40,749 nt of DNA from an uncultured Alphaproteobacteria bacterium (GTDB lineage Bacteria > Pseudomonadota > Alphaproteobacteria > HIMB59 > GCA-002718135), in the NCBI GenBank assembly GCA_902620285.1, contig CACNHT010000012.1, positions 1-40,749 of the forward strand, read 5' to 3'. Shown here piece by piece: positions 1 to 8,733 of the stretch. The notes below the pieces were generated by a model. The model did no database searches, was not told where the DNA came from, and was given only the letters and a program-made list of their open reading frames with translations. The translations under genes and the position numbers were made by a program. How positions within the stretch are numbered: the stretch's first letter is position 1; every line of letters starts with the position of its first letter.

Positions 1-1819
1 TTTGCTTCATTATATCAATTCTTTGTTTTGAAATTTCCCCAATATTATCTTTATGTAAAAGTATACAATATGATTGAATGTCATTTCTACCAACACGACC
101 TCTCAATTGATGAAGTTGAGCTAAACCAAATCTTTCAGCATGTTCAATTACAATTGTTGTTGCAGAAGGAATATCTACACCAACTTCAATAACAGTTGTT
201 GAAACTAAAATTTTATAATCCTCATTTTTAAACTTTGTCATTATTTCTTCTTTTTCTATCTCACTTAAACGTCCATGCATTAAAAGAACTTTATTTTTGA
301 AATATTTTTTTAAAATTTTGTATCTTTCCTCTGCGGCTTTTAGATCTAACTCTTCAGATTCTTCTATTAAAGGGCATACCCAGTAAAATTTAGACGATGA
401 ATTTTTAATTTTTTCTTTTATTCTATCAATAAGTTGATTTTCTTTTTTTAATGTCAAAGAGCTGGTTATAATTGGTTTACGACCTAAAGGTTTTTCAATT
501 AATTTACTCTCTTTCATATCTCCATATGCTGCTAAAGTTAATGTTCTTGGAATGGGAGTCGCACTCATTACTAAAATATTTGGTTTATGATTTTTATGGT
601 TAAATACCATTCTTTGATAAACACCAAATCTATGCTGTTCATCAATAACTGCTAAACCTAAATTATTAAATTTTACAGTATCTTGTATTAAAGCATGTGT
701 CCCAATTATAATATCTACTTTTCCCTTTGCAATTTGATCTAATTTTCCTTTCCTTTCCTTACCCTTATCCTTTCCTGTAAGAACAAGCACATTTATTTTT
801 GAATTTTTTAATAAATTTATAATATTTTCATAATGCTGAAATGCAAGAATTGTAGTAGGCACCATTAAAGCAGATTGAAAATTACTTTCAAATACTTTTA
901 TCATTGATATTAAAGCAACAATAGTTTTTCCAGACCCAACATCTCCTTGCAACAATCTGATCATTTGATTAGAGCTTCCTAGGTCCTGAAGTATTTCTTT
1001 GATTACATTATTTTGTGAATTTGTGAGTTGAAAATCTAAATTACTATAAAATTTATTTAATGTTTTATTTTCACTAGTAATTTTAAGACCTTTTTTCTTT
1101 TGATTAAAATTTCTCATAATGCCTATAGCTAATTGATGAGATAATAATTCATCAAATGCTAGTCTTCTTCTGAGCAAATTTTTATTTTTTATATTATTAT
1201 CACTTGGATTATGAAGATTTTTAACTACTTCACTCCATCGTTTAAATTTATATTTATTCAATATTGAAGTTTCTATCCATTCATTAAAATTTGGTAAATT
1301 ATTTAATATTTGATCGGTTAATTTATTCATTATTTTTTGATTGAGGCCACTAGTTAAACTGTAAACTGCCTCTTTACTTTTGATTATTTTATTATTGTTT
1401 AAAGCACTTACATGAGTAGGGTGCGTTATTTGAAATGTGTTTCTAAAATATTCTAATTTTCCAGATATTAATTTATTTTCATTTGTTGGAAGCATTTGTC
1501 TCAACATTGGATGTCTTGCATTAAAATAAACTAAATCAATATTTGTATCTCCACAGATACATTTAATTTTGTAGGGTTGCCTTTTAAACCTTGAAGGTTC
1601 ATGTTTAATTATTTTTAAATTTAATGTTACTAAAGAATTAATCTCAGCATCATGAATATTTTCATAGAATTTTCTTTCAAGAATATTATTTGGTATATTC
1701 CAAACAAAATGAATATTCTTGTATATACCTAATTTATTAATAATTTGTTCTAACTTTGGACCAACTCCTTTGAGAGTAGATATTGAAGATAATAAGTAGT
1801 TTAATTTTTCTGGTCGCAT
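1..1819 (-). CDS. recG: ATP-dependent DNA helicase RecG (3' part cut by window start)
   Basis: RecG is a superfamily 2 helicase that remodels stalled forks and Holliday junctions. The minus frame is open from the ATG at 1819 to the window edge, giving 606 codons. E. coli RecG has 693 residues, so the C-terminal end lies outside the window. Walker A GDVGSGKT is at residues 292–299, the DEQH box at 393–396, and the motif VI region QLHQLRGRVGR begins at 568. All are in one frame, so no frameshift is seen. The N-terminus (MRPEKLNYLLSSISTLKGVG) fits the wedge-domain start of the family. The gene is divergent from sdhE–mfd across about 43 bases, the usual alphaproteobacterial neighbourhood. Identification is very safe. 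Confidence 0.97.
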   Translation of the reverse strand, partial: MRPEKLNYLLSSISTLKGVGPKLEQIINKLGIYKNIHFVWNIPNNILERKFYENIHDAEINSLVTLNLKIIKHEPSRFKRQPYKIKCICGDTNIDLVYFNARHPMLRQMLPTNENKLISGKLEYFRNTFQITHPTHVSALNNNKIIKSKEAVYSLTSGLNQKIMNKLTDQILNNLPNFNEWIETSILNKYKFKRWSEVVKNLHNPSDNNIKNKNLLRRRLAFDELLSHQLAIGIMRNFNQKKKGLKITSENKTLNKFYSNLDFQLTNSQNNVIKEILQDLGSSNQMIRLLQGDVGSGKTIVALISMIKVFESNFQSALMVPTTILAFQHYENIINLLKNSKINVLVLTGKDKGKERKGKLDQIAKGKVDIIIGTHALIQDTVKFNNLGLAVIDEQHRFGVYQRMVFNHKNHKPNILVMSATPIPRTLTLAAYGDMKESKLIEKPLGRKPIITSSLTLKKENQLIDRIKEKIKNSSSKFYWVCPLIEESEELDLKAAEERYKILKKYFKNKVLLMHGRLSEIEKEEIMTKFKNEDYKILVSTTVIEVGVDIPSATTIVIEHAERFGLAQLHQLRGRVGRNDIQSYCILLHKDNIGEISKQRIDIMKQ

Positions 1820-1862
1820 AGATTTTTATAAAATTATAAACTATATTCTATATTCAATTTTT
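1820..1862. promoter_or_regulatory. recG/sdhE divergent intergenic region
   Basis: This short, almost pure A+T spacer separates the start codons of recG (minus) and sdhE (plus), so it must hold both leaders if each is transcribed from here. I see TATA-rich hexamers but no convincing −35 element and no Shine-Dalgarno before sdhE. The promoter role is inferred from geometry only. Confidence 0.35.
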
Positions 1863-2111
1863 ATGTCATTCAATTCACTTAAAAAAACAATAAAATATAG
1901 GGTTTCTTACTCTGGAACAAAAGAGACAGATATTTTATACAAAAGATATTTTATAAATCAGTTAGATAAATTTACTGTAAAAGATCTTGAGGATATTAAA
2001 TCGATATTTAATCAATTCTCCGATAATGAAATTTATGATTTTCTTACTTCTAAGGTAGCTATCCCATTAGAATTTAAGGAAATATTTAATAAAATACTTA
2101 ATGAAGAATAA
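1863..2111 (+). CDS. sdhE: SdhE-family succinate dehydrogenase assembly factor
   Basis: This 82-residue protein has the length and C-terminal pattern of SdhE (DUF339/YgfY). SdhE promotes covalent attachment of FAD to the SdhA flavoprotein subunit and acts in the cytoplasm at the inner membrane. The signature region reads YSGTKETDILYKRYF. The family motif RGxxE therefore appears as S17-G18-T-K-E21, with the usually invariant arginine replaced by serine. The stop overlaps the mfd start by 11 bases, so translation is probably coupled. The position between recG and mfd is the standard alphaproteobacterial context and supports the call despite the altered motif. Confidence 0.85.
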   Translation: MSFNSLKKTIKYRVSYSGTKETDILYKRYFINQLDKFTVKDLEDIKSIFNQFSDNEIYDFLTSKVAIPLEFKEIFNKILNEE

Positions 2112-5100
2112 AAATACAATCGGTCCATCAATTCACAATGTTGAGCCCTTTTTCATTTCTCAATTCTATCAAAATTCTAATAAATCAATTTTATATATTG
2201 GAAAAGATGAGAGAGAAATATCATCCATGGAACAAAAAATTAAATGGTTATTACCTGATGTTGAAATTTTATTATTTAAATCTTGGGATCAAATTCCATA
2301 CGATAATGTCTCTCCTTCAAAAGAAGTTCAAATAGAAAGATTAAAAACACTTAAAATTTTATCAAATTCTATAGCAAAAAGAATAATACTTACTACAATT
2401 AATTCAATAACTCAAAAAATAATCCCTAAATCAATTATTAATTCACAACTTTTTAAAATTTCAAAAAATCAAAAATTTAAATTTGAGGATCTTATTAATA
2501 ACCTTGTCCTCTTAGGCTTCCAAAGAACTTCTTTAGTGCGTGATAAATCAGAATTTTCGGTAAGGGGATCAATTCTGGATATTTTTCCAAATGATAGATC
2601 TAAGCCAATAAGAATAGATTTTTTTGATGAAGAAATAGAGACGATTTTTGAATTTGATCCAATTACTCAAAAAAGATTAAAAGAAATAAATAGTGATTTA
2701 GAGTTTAATATTATTAATGAATTAATTCTTAATGATAATAATCTTAACTTATTTAGAAAAAATTTTAGAGAAATATTTCCAGAGTATAGAAATAGTCAAG
2801 TTTATAATCTTTTTTCTGAAAATATTATTCCATCTGGTGGTGAACAGTTCTTACCTTTATTCTATGATAATCTCGAAACATTGTTTGATTATATTAAAGA
2901 CTATACAATACTATTAAATGACGAATTTAAAAATATATTTGAAAATAGATTAGAAAATATAAATGATTTTTATTTAGCCAGAAAAAATAATAAAGAAAAT
3001 TTTTTTTTATCACCTGAATTTTTTTACTTAAATAAAGAAATTTTCCAAAAATATTTAGATAACAATGAGCATTTTTACTTTAATACATTTGATAAAAATA
3101 ATCATATCAATATTGATGTAAATATTATTCATAATTTATCATCAATTAAAAAAGAAATTGATTTTAGTTTTATAAACCAATTTTTTACAACTAATTCTAA
3201 AGAAAATTTTATATATATATGTTGCCGTAGTAAAGGAAGTTTAGAAAGAATATCTAAAATATTACAGAATAATTTAAGTTTAAATTTAAATAATGTAACA
3301 AACTTTAATCATTCACTTTCAGATAATATTCTTTTAACTATTCTGGATATTGAAGAGTCATTTAAATTTAATAAATATATTTTTATTAATGAAAAATCCT
3401 TGTTTGGTTATTTTTTTAATACGCAAATATCTAAATCACGTAAACAAACTATTTTTTTTGAAGAATTAAATAAATTATCTATTGATTCTATTCTGGTTCA
3501 TTCTGAGTATGGTCTTTGTAAGTTTAATAATATTAGAAAAATTGAATTAAATGACTCAATTCATGAGTGTTTAGAATTAGAATTTTTTGAAAATCAAAAA
3601 CTTTTTTTACCAGTTGAAAATTTAAGTTATGTATCAAAATACAGTGATGATACTGATGGAAATATTATTTTAGATAAACTTGGTGCTTCTCATTGGCAAA
3701 AAAGAAAAGCAGATGCAAAAAAGAAAATTAGAGATGCTGCAAAAAAACTTATTTCAATAGCTTCTAAGAGACTTCAATCTCAATCTTATGAAATCAATAC
3801 AAATATTCCTGAATACGATAAATTTGTAAGTACGTTCCCATATGTTGAAACCGATGATCAATTAAATGCAATTCAAGATGTAATTAATGATTTTTCTAAG
3901 ATGATACCATCTGATAGATTAATTGTAGGTGATGTTGCTTTTGGAAAAACAGAAGTAATTTTAAGAGCTATTTTTCTTGTTGCAAAATCAAATTTACAAT
4001 CTGTAGTTTTAGTGCCAACTACAATTTTATCTAGGCAGCATTTTATTAATTTTAAAAAAAGGTTATCTATTTTTGGAATTAATATTGCAGAAATTTCTAG
4101 ATTAGTATCATTAAAAGATAAAAAAGAAATTTTTGAAAAATGTAATACTGGCAAAATAGATGTTTTAGTTGGAACCCATGCTTTATTAAACGATAAATTA
4201 AAATTTAACAGGCTAGGTCTAATAGTTTACGATGAAGAGCAAAAACTAGGAACAATTCAAAAAGAAAAATTTAAAGAAATTGCACCAAAAGCGCATTGTA
4301 TCTCACTTAGTGCAACACCTATTCCAAGAACTTTAAGTATGTCTCTTTCAGGAATAAGAGATCTAAGTCTGATTCTTACAGCTCCATTTGAAAGGATGGC
4401 AGTTAGAACTTATGTTTCACCTTTTGACTCTTTAACTATCACAGAAGCTATAAAAAGAGAGATATATGGGAGAAAGAATGGGGTTTACTTTGTAGTGCCA
4501 AGAAAAAAAGACTTACCTTTTATAGAACAATTTTTAAATGATAATTTACCAGAAATTAAATATGTAATCACTCACGGTCAGCTTAGTCCTAAATTATTAG
4601 AAAGTAGAATTTCAAAATTTTATAATAAAGAAGTTCCTTTAATGCTTAGTACAAATATTATTGAAAATGGTTTAGATTTACCTCACGTAAATACAATTAT
4701 AGTTTACCGATCCAATATTTTTTCTTTAGCTGCACTATATCAATTGAAAGGAAGGGTGGGGAGATCTTCTAAACGTGGATACGCATACATTACATATAAG
4801 GAAAATGAGTTAAAAGATAATGGGAGAAAAAGATTATCGATAATAAACTCTTCTGATCATCTTGGTGCAGGTTTTAACATTGCATCTCAAGATTTAGACC
4901 TTCGAGGTGGTGGTTCTATTATTGGTGAAGAACAGAGTGGTTTTATTAAGGAAATTGGAACTGAGCTTTATCATCAAATGCTTGAAGAAGAGATAAATTT
5001 ACAAAAAAGTAAAATTAATTCAGATTTTATAAAAAAAGATAGTTTTCAACCAATTATTAAAATCCCTGTTGAAATTTATATACCTGAAGATTTTATTAAC

Positions 5101-5478
5101 GACGTTGATCTAAGACTTTCTATTTATAAAAGAATTTCAAATATAAATAATAAAAAAGAAATTGAAGAGATTAAAATAGAATTAATAGATAGGTTTGGTA
5201 AATTGCCTAAACAATTAATTAATTTACTAAAATTAGTAGAAATAAAAATTATTTGTTTTAAAAATAATATTGAAAAGTTTGAATTTAGTAGAAAGGGTAT
5301 ATTAATTAGTTTTTTTCAAAATAAACCAAAAAATCCTGAAAAATTATTAGAACTCTCATTATCAAAAAATAGCTCTTTAATATTAAGACCTGATCAAAAA
5401 ATTTTTTATGATTTTGATGGTAATTTAATTAATGACAGATTTGAATTATCTAAAAATGTGATTAATTTGATTAAATAA
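2101..5478 (+). CDS. mfd: Transcription-repair coupling factor Mfd
   Basis: Mfd is a 1125-residue translocase that removes RNA polymerase stalled at lesions and recruits UvrA; E. coli Mfd has 1148 residues. The order of parts is an N-terminal UvrB-homology region, an RNA-polymerase-interacting (CarD-like) domain from about residue 462, the translocase core, and the TRCF C-terminal domain. Walker A reads GDVAFGKT (610–617), where most relatives have GDVGFGKT. The DEEQ box is at 711–714, LSATPIPRTL follows, and QLKGRVGR begins at 881. The start overlaps sdhE, and the stop overlaps the next ATG as TAATG. The glycine-to-alanine change in the P-loop is probably tolerated because the lysine and threonine are intact. 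Confidence 0.97.
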   Translation: MKNKNTIGPSIHNVEPFFISQFYQNSNKSILYIGKDEREISSMEQKIKWLLPDVEILLFKSWDQIPYDNVSPSKEVQIERLKTLKILSNSIAKRIILTTINSITQKIIPKSIINSQLFKISKNQKFKFEDLINNLVLLGFQRTSLVRDKSEFSVRGSILDIFPNDRSKPIRIDFFDEEIETIFEFDPITQKRLKEINSDLEFNIINELILNDNNLNLFRKNFREIFPEYRNSQVYNLFSENIIPSGGEQFLPLFYDNLETLFDYIKDYTILLNDEFKNIFENRLENINDFYLARKNNKENFFLSPEFFYLNKEIFQKYLDNNEHFYFNTFDKNNHINIDVNIIHNLSSIKKEIDFSFINQFFTTNSKENFIYICCRSKGSLERISKILQNNLSLNLNNVTNFNHSLSDNILLTILDIEESFKFNKYIFINEKSLFGYFFNTQISKSRKQTIFFEELNKLSIDSILVHSEYGLCKFNNIRKIELNDSIHECLELEFFENQKLFLPVENLSYVSKYSDDTDGNIILDKLGASHWQKRKADAKKKIRDAAKKLISIASKRLQSQSYEINTNIPEYDKFVSTFPYVETDDQLNAIQDVINDFSKMIPSDRLIVGDVAFGKTEVILRAIFLVAKSNLQSVVLVPTTILSRQHFINFKKRLSIFGINIAEISRLVSLKDKKEIFEKCNTGKIDVLVGTHALLNDKLKFNRLGLIVYDEEQKLGTIQKEKFKEIAPKAHCISLSATPIPRTLSMSLSGIRDLSLILTAPFERMAVRTYVSPFDSLTITEAIKREIYGRKNGVYFVVPRKKDLPFIEQFLNDNLPEIKYVITHGQLSPKLLESRISKFYNKEVPLMLSTNIIENGLDLPHVNTIIVYRSNIFSLAALYQLKGRVGRSSKRGYAYITYKENELKDNGRKRLSIINSSDHLGAGFNIASQDLDLRGGGSIIGEEQSGFIKEIGTELYHQMLEEEINLQKSKINSDFIKKDSFQPIIKIPVEIYIPEDFINDVDLRLSIYKRISNINNKKEIEEIKIELIDRFGKLPKQLINLLKLVEIKIICFKNNIEKFEFSRKGILISFFQNKPKNPEKLLELSLSKNSSLILRPDQKIFYDFDGNLINDRFELSKNVINLIK

Positions 5479-6572
5479 TGGTTAAATTTATTATCATATT
5501 TAATTTTTTAATTTTTTTATTATTTGGTAAAAATGTTTTGTCTTTAGACAACAAATATAAGCTTGAAATTTTAAAATCAAACTTAACTTCTCCTTGGAGT
5601 TTCACATTTATAAATAATAATCAGATTTTAATAAGTGAAAAAACAGGAAAAATTAAGCTGTTTGATATTCAAAATAATAAGATTACTGAAATAGATCACA
5701 ACTTAAATTTTATTAGAGATAAAAATTCGCAAGGAGGCCTTTTAGATGTTTACTTTTATAATGATCAGATTTTTATATCCTACTCCGAAAAGATTGGTGA
5801 TAAATTATTTAGTCCTTCAACCACATCTATTGCAAAAGCTGATTTAGATTTAAATTTCTTAGATTTTGAAAACATTTTTAGAGCAAATCCACCTATAAGA
5901 TCTCCTTATCACTTTGGTTCTAGAATAGCTATTCATGATGATTATTTATATGCATCTGTGGGCGAAAGAGGGAAGGGAATGATAGCTCAGAATGCAAAAC
6001 AACATCCTGGAAGTATCATTCGAATTAAATTAGACGGAACTTCACCTAAAGATAACCCTCATTACACTTCACAAGAAACATGGTTACCAGAAATATATCA
6101 AATTGGCGTAAGGAATCCTCAAGGAATGTCCATCTCACCTTTTGATAATAAAATTTATATTAGTAATCATGGAGCAAAAGGCGGTGATTGGTTTGGTGAA
6201 GTAAAAAAAGGTGAAAATTATGGTTGGAAAATTTTAGGTTGGGGTGGAACTAATTATGATAATTCCAACATTGGCCCCAAATGGTTACCGGGTTATACTA
6301 AAGCAATTCATTACTGGGTCCCTTCAATTGCTGTTAGTGCAATCACAATATATGATGGAGAAGAATTTCCAGAATTCAAAGGTCTAGCACTTGTAACATC
6401 TTTAAAAGATCAATCTTTACGCTCTTTAGATTTTTCAAATTTAAACAATGTAGAAGAAGATATTATTTTTAAGAATGAAATAGGAAGAATAAGAGATATT
6501 AAAATACATCCAGATACTGGTAAAATATTTTTTTTAGCTCAAGATAAATTGTGGTTATTTCAAAAGAAATAA
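5478..6572 (+). CDS. Secreted PQQ-dependent aldose sugar dehydrogenase-like protein
   Basis: This 364-residue protein has an N-terminal signal peptide (hydrophobic residues about 3–18) and a six-bladed propeller of the glucose/sorbosone dehydrogenase (YliI/Asd) family. E. coli YliI is 371 residues, so it is full length. Family signatures include YHFGSRIAI, SVGERG, GVRNPQGM, NHGAKGGDWFGE and GENYGWK, which in the family form the PQQ and calcium site. The likely role is periplasmic oxidation of aldoses to lactones feeding the respiratory chain. It starts within the mfd stop codon (TAATG), so it shares the mfd transcript. No PQQ synthesis genes are in this window, so whether the cell makes or scavenges PQQ is unknown. 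Confidence 0.9.
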   Translation: MVKFIIIFNFLIFLLFGKNVLSLDNKYKLEILKSNLTSPWSFTFINNNQILISEKTGKIKLFDIQNNKITEIDHNLNFIRDKNSQGGLLDVYFYNDQIFISYSEKIGDKLFSPSTTSIAKADLDLNFLDFENIFRANPPIRSPYHFGSRIAIHDDYLYASVGERGKGMIAQNAKQHPGSIIRIKLDGTSPKDNPHYTSQETWLPEIYQIGVRNPQGMSISPFDNKIYISNHGAKGGDWFGEVKKGENYGWKILGWGGTNYDNSNIGPKWLPGYTKAIHYWVPSIAVSAITIYDGEEFPEFKGLALVTSLKDQSLRSLDFSNLNNVEEDIIFKNEIGRIRDIKIHPDTGKIFFLAQDKLWLFQKK

Positions 6573-6620
6573 TATGTTTATGCATATTGAGATAAATTTG
6601 TTTTAATTTATAGTAAATTT

Positions 6621-6734
6621 ATGTTTGAATTTTTAGCTTTTTTAATTGGCGTTATGATTATGGGCCCAATAGTTTATTTGTATTTCTTGATACAAGATCT
6701 AAAAAAAAGGATTGATAATTTAGAAAAAAAATAA
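6621..6734 (+). CDS. Small single-pass membrane protein (37 aa)
   Basis: The ORF encodes 37 residues. It has a hydrophobic segment (about residues 4–24, AFLIGVMIMGPIVYLYF) followed by a charged, helix-forming tail (QDLKKRIDNLEKK) with leucine/isoleucine spacing suggestive of a short coiled coil. It lies 48 bases after the sugar dehydrogenase on the same strand and ends 1 base before the convergent hydrolase stop, so it fills an otherwise empty slot. I do not recognise a family. The membrane-anchor plus charged-tail architecture and tight packing argue for a real gene, but A+T-rich DNA readily gives hydrophobic ORFs, so confidence is moderate. Confidence 0.5.
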   Translation: MFEFLAFLIGVMIMGPIVYLYFLIQDLKKRIDNLEKK

Positions 6735-6735
6735 A

Positions 6736-7476
6736 TTATTTAGTTTTTTTAACTATATTATCGATACTTTGAATATATATTCTTTTATCTCTTTCTTCTG
6801 ATAGACTATGATCACTATTTTTTATTAAAAATATACTATGATCTTCTCCTTTAATCTTTTTTAATATGTTTAATATTGATTCATAAGGAATAACTTCATC
6901 ATTTGTGCCATGAATTAAAGTTAATGGCTTATTAAACTTATAATTTTTATTTATAAATTCGTTATTTTTAATATCTTGAACACCTTTTTTTGTAAAAATA
7001 AACTCTCTTCCATCTTTATTTTTAATTTTTACAAAACCATTTTTTTTTAATTTTTGTAATTGTTTTTCTGTGTAACTAGAAATATGTAATTTATAAAGTT
7101 CTGCTGTAGTCGCTAAACCTACAAGTCCAGCTATCTTTTTATTTCTTGATTGAGCTGCTAAAAACATTAAATAACCCCCAAGACTATGTCCAATAATTAT
7201 TTGTGGACCATTTGAAAAGTTATCAATTATATCTAATAAATCCCTTTTCCAATCTGAAATATAAAAATCATTTATTTCCCCAGAAGATTTTCCATGACCT
7301 CTTAAATCAAACTTAATAAAATTAAGCTTATTTTTTTTAGCATACTTTTCAATCTCAAATGCTTTATCGGTTTCCATGTCTGAGGTGAAACCATGCACGA
7401 AGATTAATCCAGGTGATTTACCCTTTAATATCTTATAAGCAATCTTATCACCTTTATAATTTTTAAAATATGGCAT
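6736..7476 (-). CDS. Alpha/beta hydrolase
   Basis: This 246-residue alpha/beta-fold hydrolase has no signal peptide, so it is probably cytoplasmic. It shows an HGF oxyanion-hole motif at 28–30, DLRGHGKS at 57–64, the nucleophile elbow GHSLGG with Ser98, a GTNDEVIP acid segment and a final SDHSLS carrying the catalytic histidine. The triad is therefore complete. Substrate cannot be read from sequence; serine esterase or acyl-thioester hydrolase roles are both possible. It lies 36 bases downstream of tRNA-Ser on the same strand and may be read through from the tRNA promoter. It converges with the 37-residue membrane ORF. Confidence 0.88.
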   Translation of the reverse strand: MPYFKNYKGDKIAYKILKGKSPGLIFVHGFTSDMETDKAFEIEKYAKKNKLNFIKFDLRGHGKSSGEINDFYISDWKRDLLDIIDNFSNGPQIIIGHSLGGYLMFLAAQSRNKKIAGLVGLATTAELYKLHISSYTEKQLQKLKKNGFVKIKNKDGREFIFTKKGVQDIKNNEFINKNYKFNKPLTLIHGTNDEVIPYESILNILKKIKGEDHSIFLIKNSDHSLSEERDKRIYIQSIDNIVKKTK

Positions 7477-7512
7477 TAGATATGATAAATTATTGTAACA
7501 TTATAAAAAAAG

Positions 7513-7602
7513 TGGCGGAGAGAGTGAGATTCGAACTCACGAACGAGTTGCCCCGTTGCCGGTTTTCAAGACCGGTGCTTTCAACCACTCAGCCATCTCT
7601 CC
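7513..7602 (-). tRNA. tRNA-Ser (anticodon UGA)
   Basis: The reverse strand folds as a class II tRNA of 90 bases including an encoded 3' CCA. The acceptor stem is GGAGAGA paired with TCTCTCC. The anticodon stem is CCGGT/ACCGG with loop CTTGAAA (anticodon TGA at 7568–7566). There is a long variable arm, as expected for serine, and a T arm GTGAG-TTCGAAT-CTCAC. UGA reads UCN serine codons. Confidence 0.98.
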
Positions 7603-7614
7603 GTTTAAATGCTT

Positions 7615-7641
7615 AGTATAGTTTCAACATAAAAATGTCAA
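7615..7641 (-). promoter_or_regulatory. Probable sigma-70 promoter of tRNA-Ser
   Basis: Reading the reverse strand, a perfect TTGACA (7641–7636) is followed after 15 bases by TATACT (7620–7615), one mismatch from TATAAT. The −10 ends 12 bases before the mature tRNA 5' end, a suitable distance for initiation just upstream. The spacer is shorter than the usual 16–18, which lowers certainty. This is the clearest consensus-like promoter seen in the window. Confidence 0.55.
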
Positions 7642-7695
7642 AATATTAAAAATATATCGTTTCCTAATTTACGATAGTTTTGGTAATTTTATATA

Positions 7696-8733
7696 ATGAT
7701 TATTAGGTTTGTAATATTATTTTTATTTATATCATTTAATCTCTACTCAGCAGATTGTGAAAAACCAAAAATGCCAACTGATGAAGAATGGAATAGTTGG
7801 CTTTCAAATATAAAAAAAGAAGCTTTAGAAATAGGCATAAGTCAAAATATTATCTCAAAACAATTAAATAATGTTAAGCCACAAAGTAAAATTATTATGC
7901 GTGATCGATGCCAACCAGCATCAACAATGACTCTGGATGAGTATTTATTTTATACAATTACAAAAGATAAAATATTTGCAGGAAAAAATTTTTTAAAAAA
8001 ACACGAAAATTTATTAAAAGAAATTGGAGAACATTTTAAAATTCAACCTAGGTTTATCGTAGCTGTATTAGGTATGGAAAGTTATTATGGAAGAAATCAA
8101 GGAAAAATTAATTCCATAATTGCAATAACAACTCTTGCATTTGATAGAAGAAGAAGTGATTTTTATAAAAAACAATTATTTGCAGCACTTGAAATTTTAG
8201 ACAAAAATCTTGTTCCTAGTGGAGAATTAAAAGGAAGTTGGGGTGGTGCAGTTGGTATGACTCAAATGATACCGACAACTTTTTTAGAAACAGCATACGA
8301 CTGGGATGGTGATGGAATAGATATATGGAACAGTTATGCAGATGCTTTTGCTAGTACTGCAAATTATTTAACTTCATTAGATAAAAATCCATGGTCTAAT
8401 GATAGCACTTGGGGAAGAGAAGTGCTCCCTCCAAAAAATATTTCCTCATCTTTCTTTGATTCTATAAAGCAAGTTAACCCCAAAGGCTGTGGCGCAGTTA
8501 AACGTAGATCAATCCCAAAAACATTATCGGAATGGTCAAAGTTAGGATTTACAAAAATCAATGGAGATCCTTTACCAATAAGGGATGATTTAGAGGCTAG
8601 ATTAATAATGCCAGATGGGATAGATGGAAGAATGTTCATAGTTTATCCAAATTACAAAAATATTCTTTATTATAATTGCTCATCATATTATGCTGTATCA
8701 GTAGGTCTCCTAAGTGATAAAATATCTAATTAG
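7696..8733 (+). CDS. mltB: MltB-family lytic murein transglycosylase
   Basis: This 345-residue protein has a cleavable-looking N-terminal signal (residues 1–19) and an SLT_2/MltB domain. Such enzymes cleave the MurNAc–GlcNAc bond in peptidoglycan in the periplasm to form 1,6-anhydroMurNAc ends. The catalytic glutamate is E128 in GMESYYGR. Further family blocks are GSWGGAVGMTQMIPTTF, DWDGDGIDIW and NSYADAFASTANYL. There is no lipobox and no C-terminal peptidoglycan-binding domain, so it is a compact form. The 3' end overlaps the rlpA-like gene by 20 bases. It opens the long plus-strand run, and its neighbours RlpA and the carboxypeptidase also act on the wall. Confidence 0.93.
   Translation: MIIRFVILFLFISFNLYSADCEKPKMPTDEEWNSWLSNIKKEALEIGISQNIISKQLNNVKPQSKIIMRDRCQPASTMTLDEYLFYTITKDKIFAGKNFLKKHENLLKEIGEHFKIQPRFIVAVLGMESYYGRNQGKINSIIAITTLAFDRRRSDFYKKQLFAALEILDKNLVPSGELKGSWGGAVGMTQMIPTTFLETAYDWDGDGIDIWNSYADAFASTANYLTSLDKNPWSNDSTWGREVLPPKNISSSFFDSIKQVNPKGCGAVKRRSIPKTLSEWSKLGFTKINGDPLPIRDDLEARLIMPDGIDGRMFIVYPNYKNILYYNCSSYYAVSVGLLSDKISN

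Noticed and set aside
3928..3951. Mfd P-loop change GDVGFGKT to GDVAFGKT as a sign of inactivation
   Set aside because: The lysine, threonine, DEEQ box and QxxGRxGR motif are intact, so this is probably a neutral variant.
7655..7676. TATCGT…ACGATA inverted repeat upstream of the MltB-type gene
   Set aside because: Six-base arms with a 10-base loop are expected by chance in A+T-rich DNA, and no second copy or nearby regulator was seen.
8364..8639. Minus-strand ORF of 91 residues inside the MltB-type gene
   Set aside because: It lies wholly within a gene with clear catalytic motifs on the other strand and has no domain character. It is a shadow, like several similar ORFs inside mfd, tmk, metG, tatD, tupA and the metallopeptidase gene.
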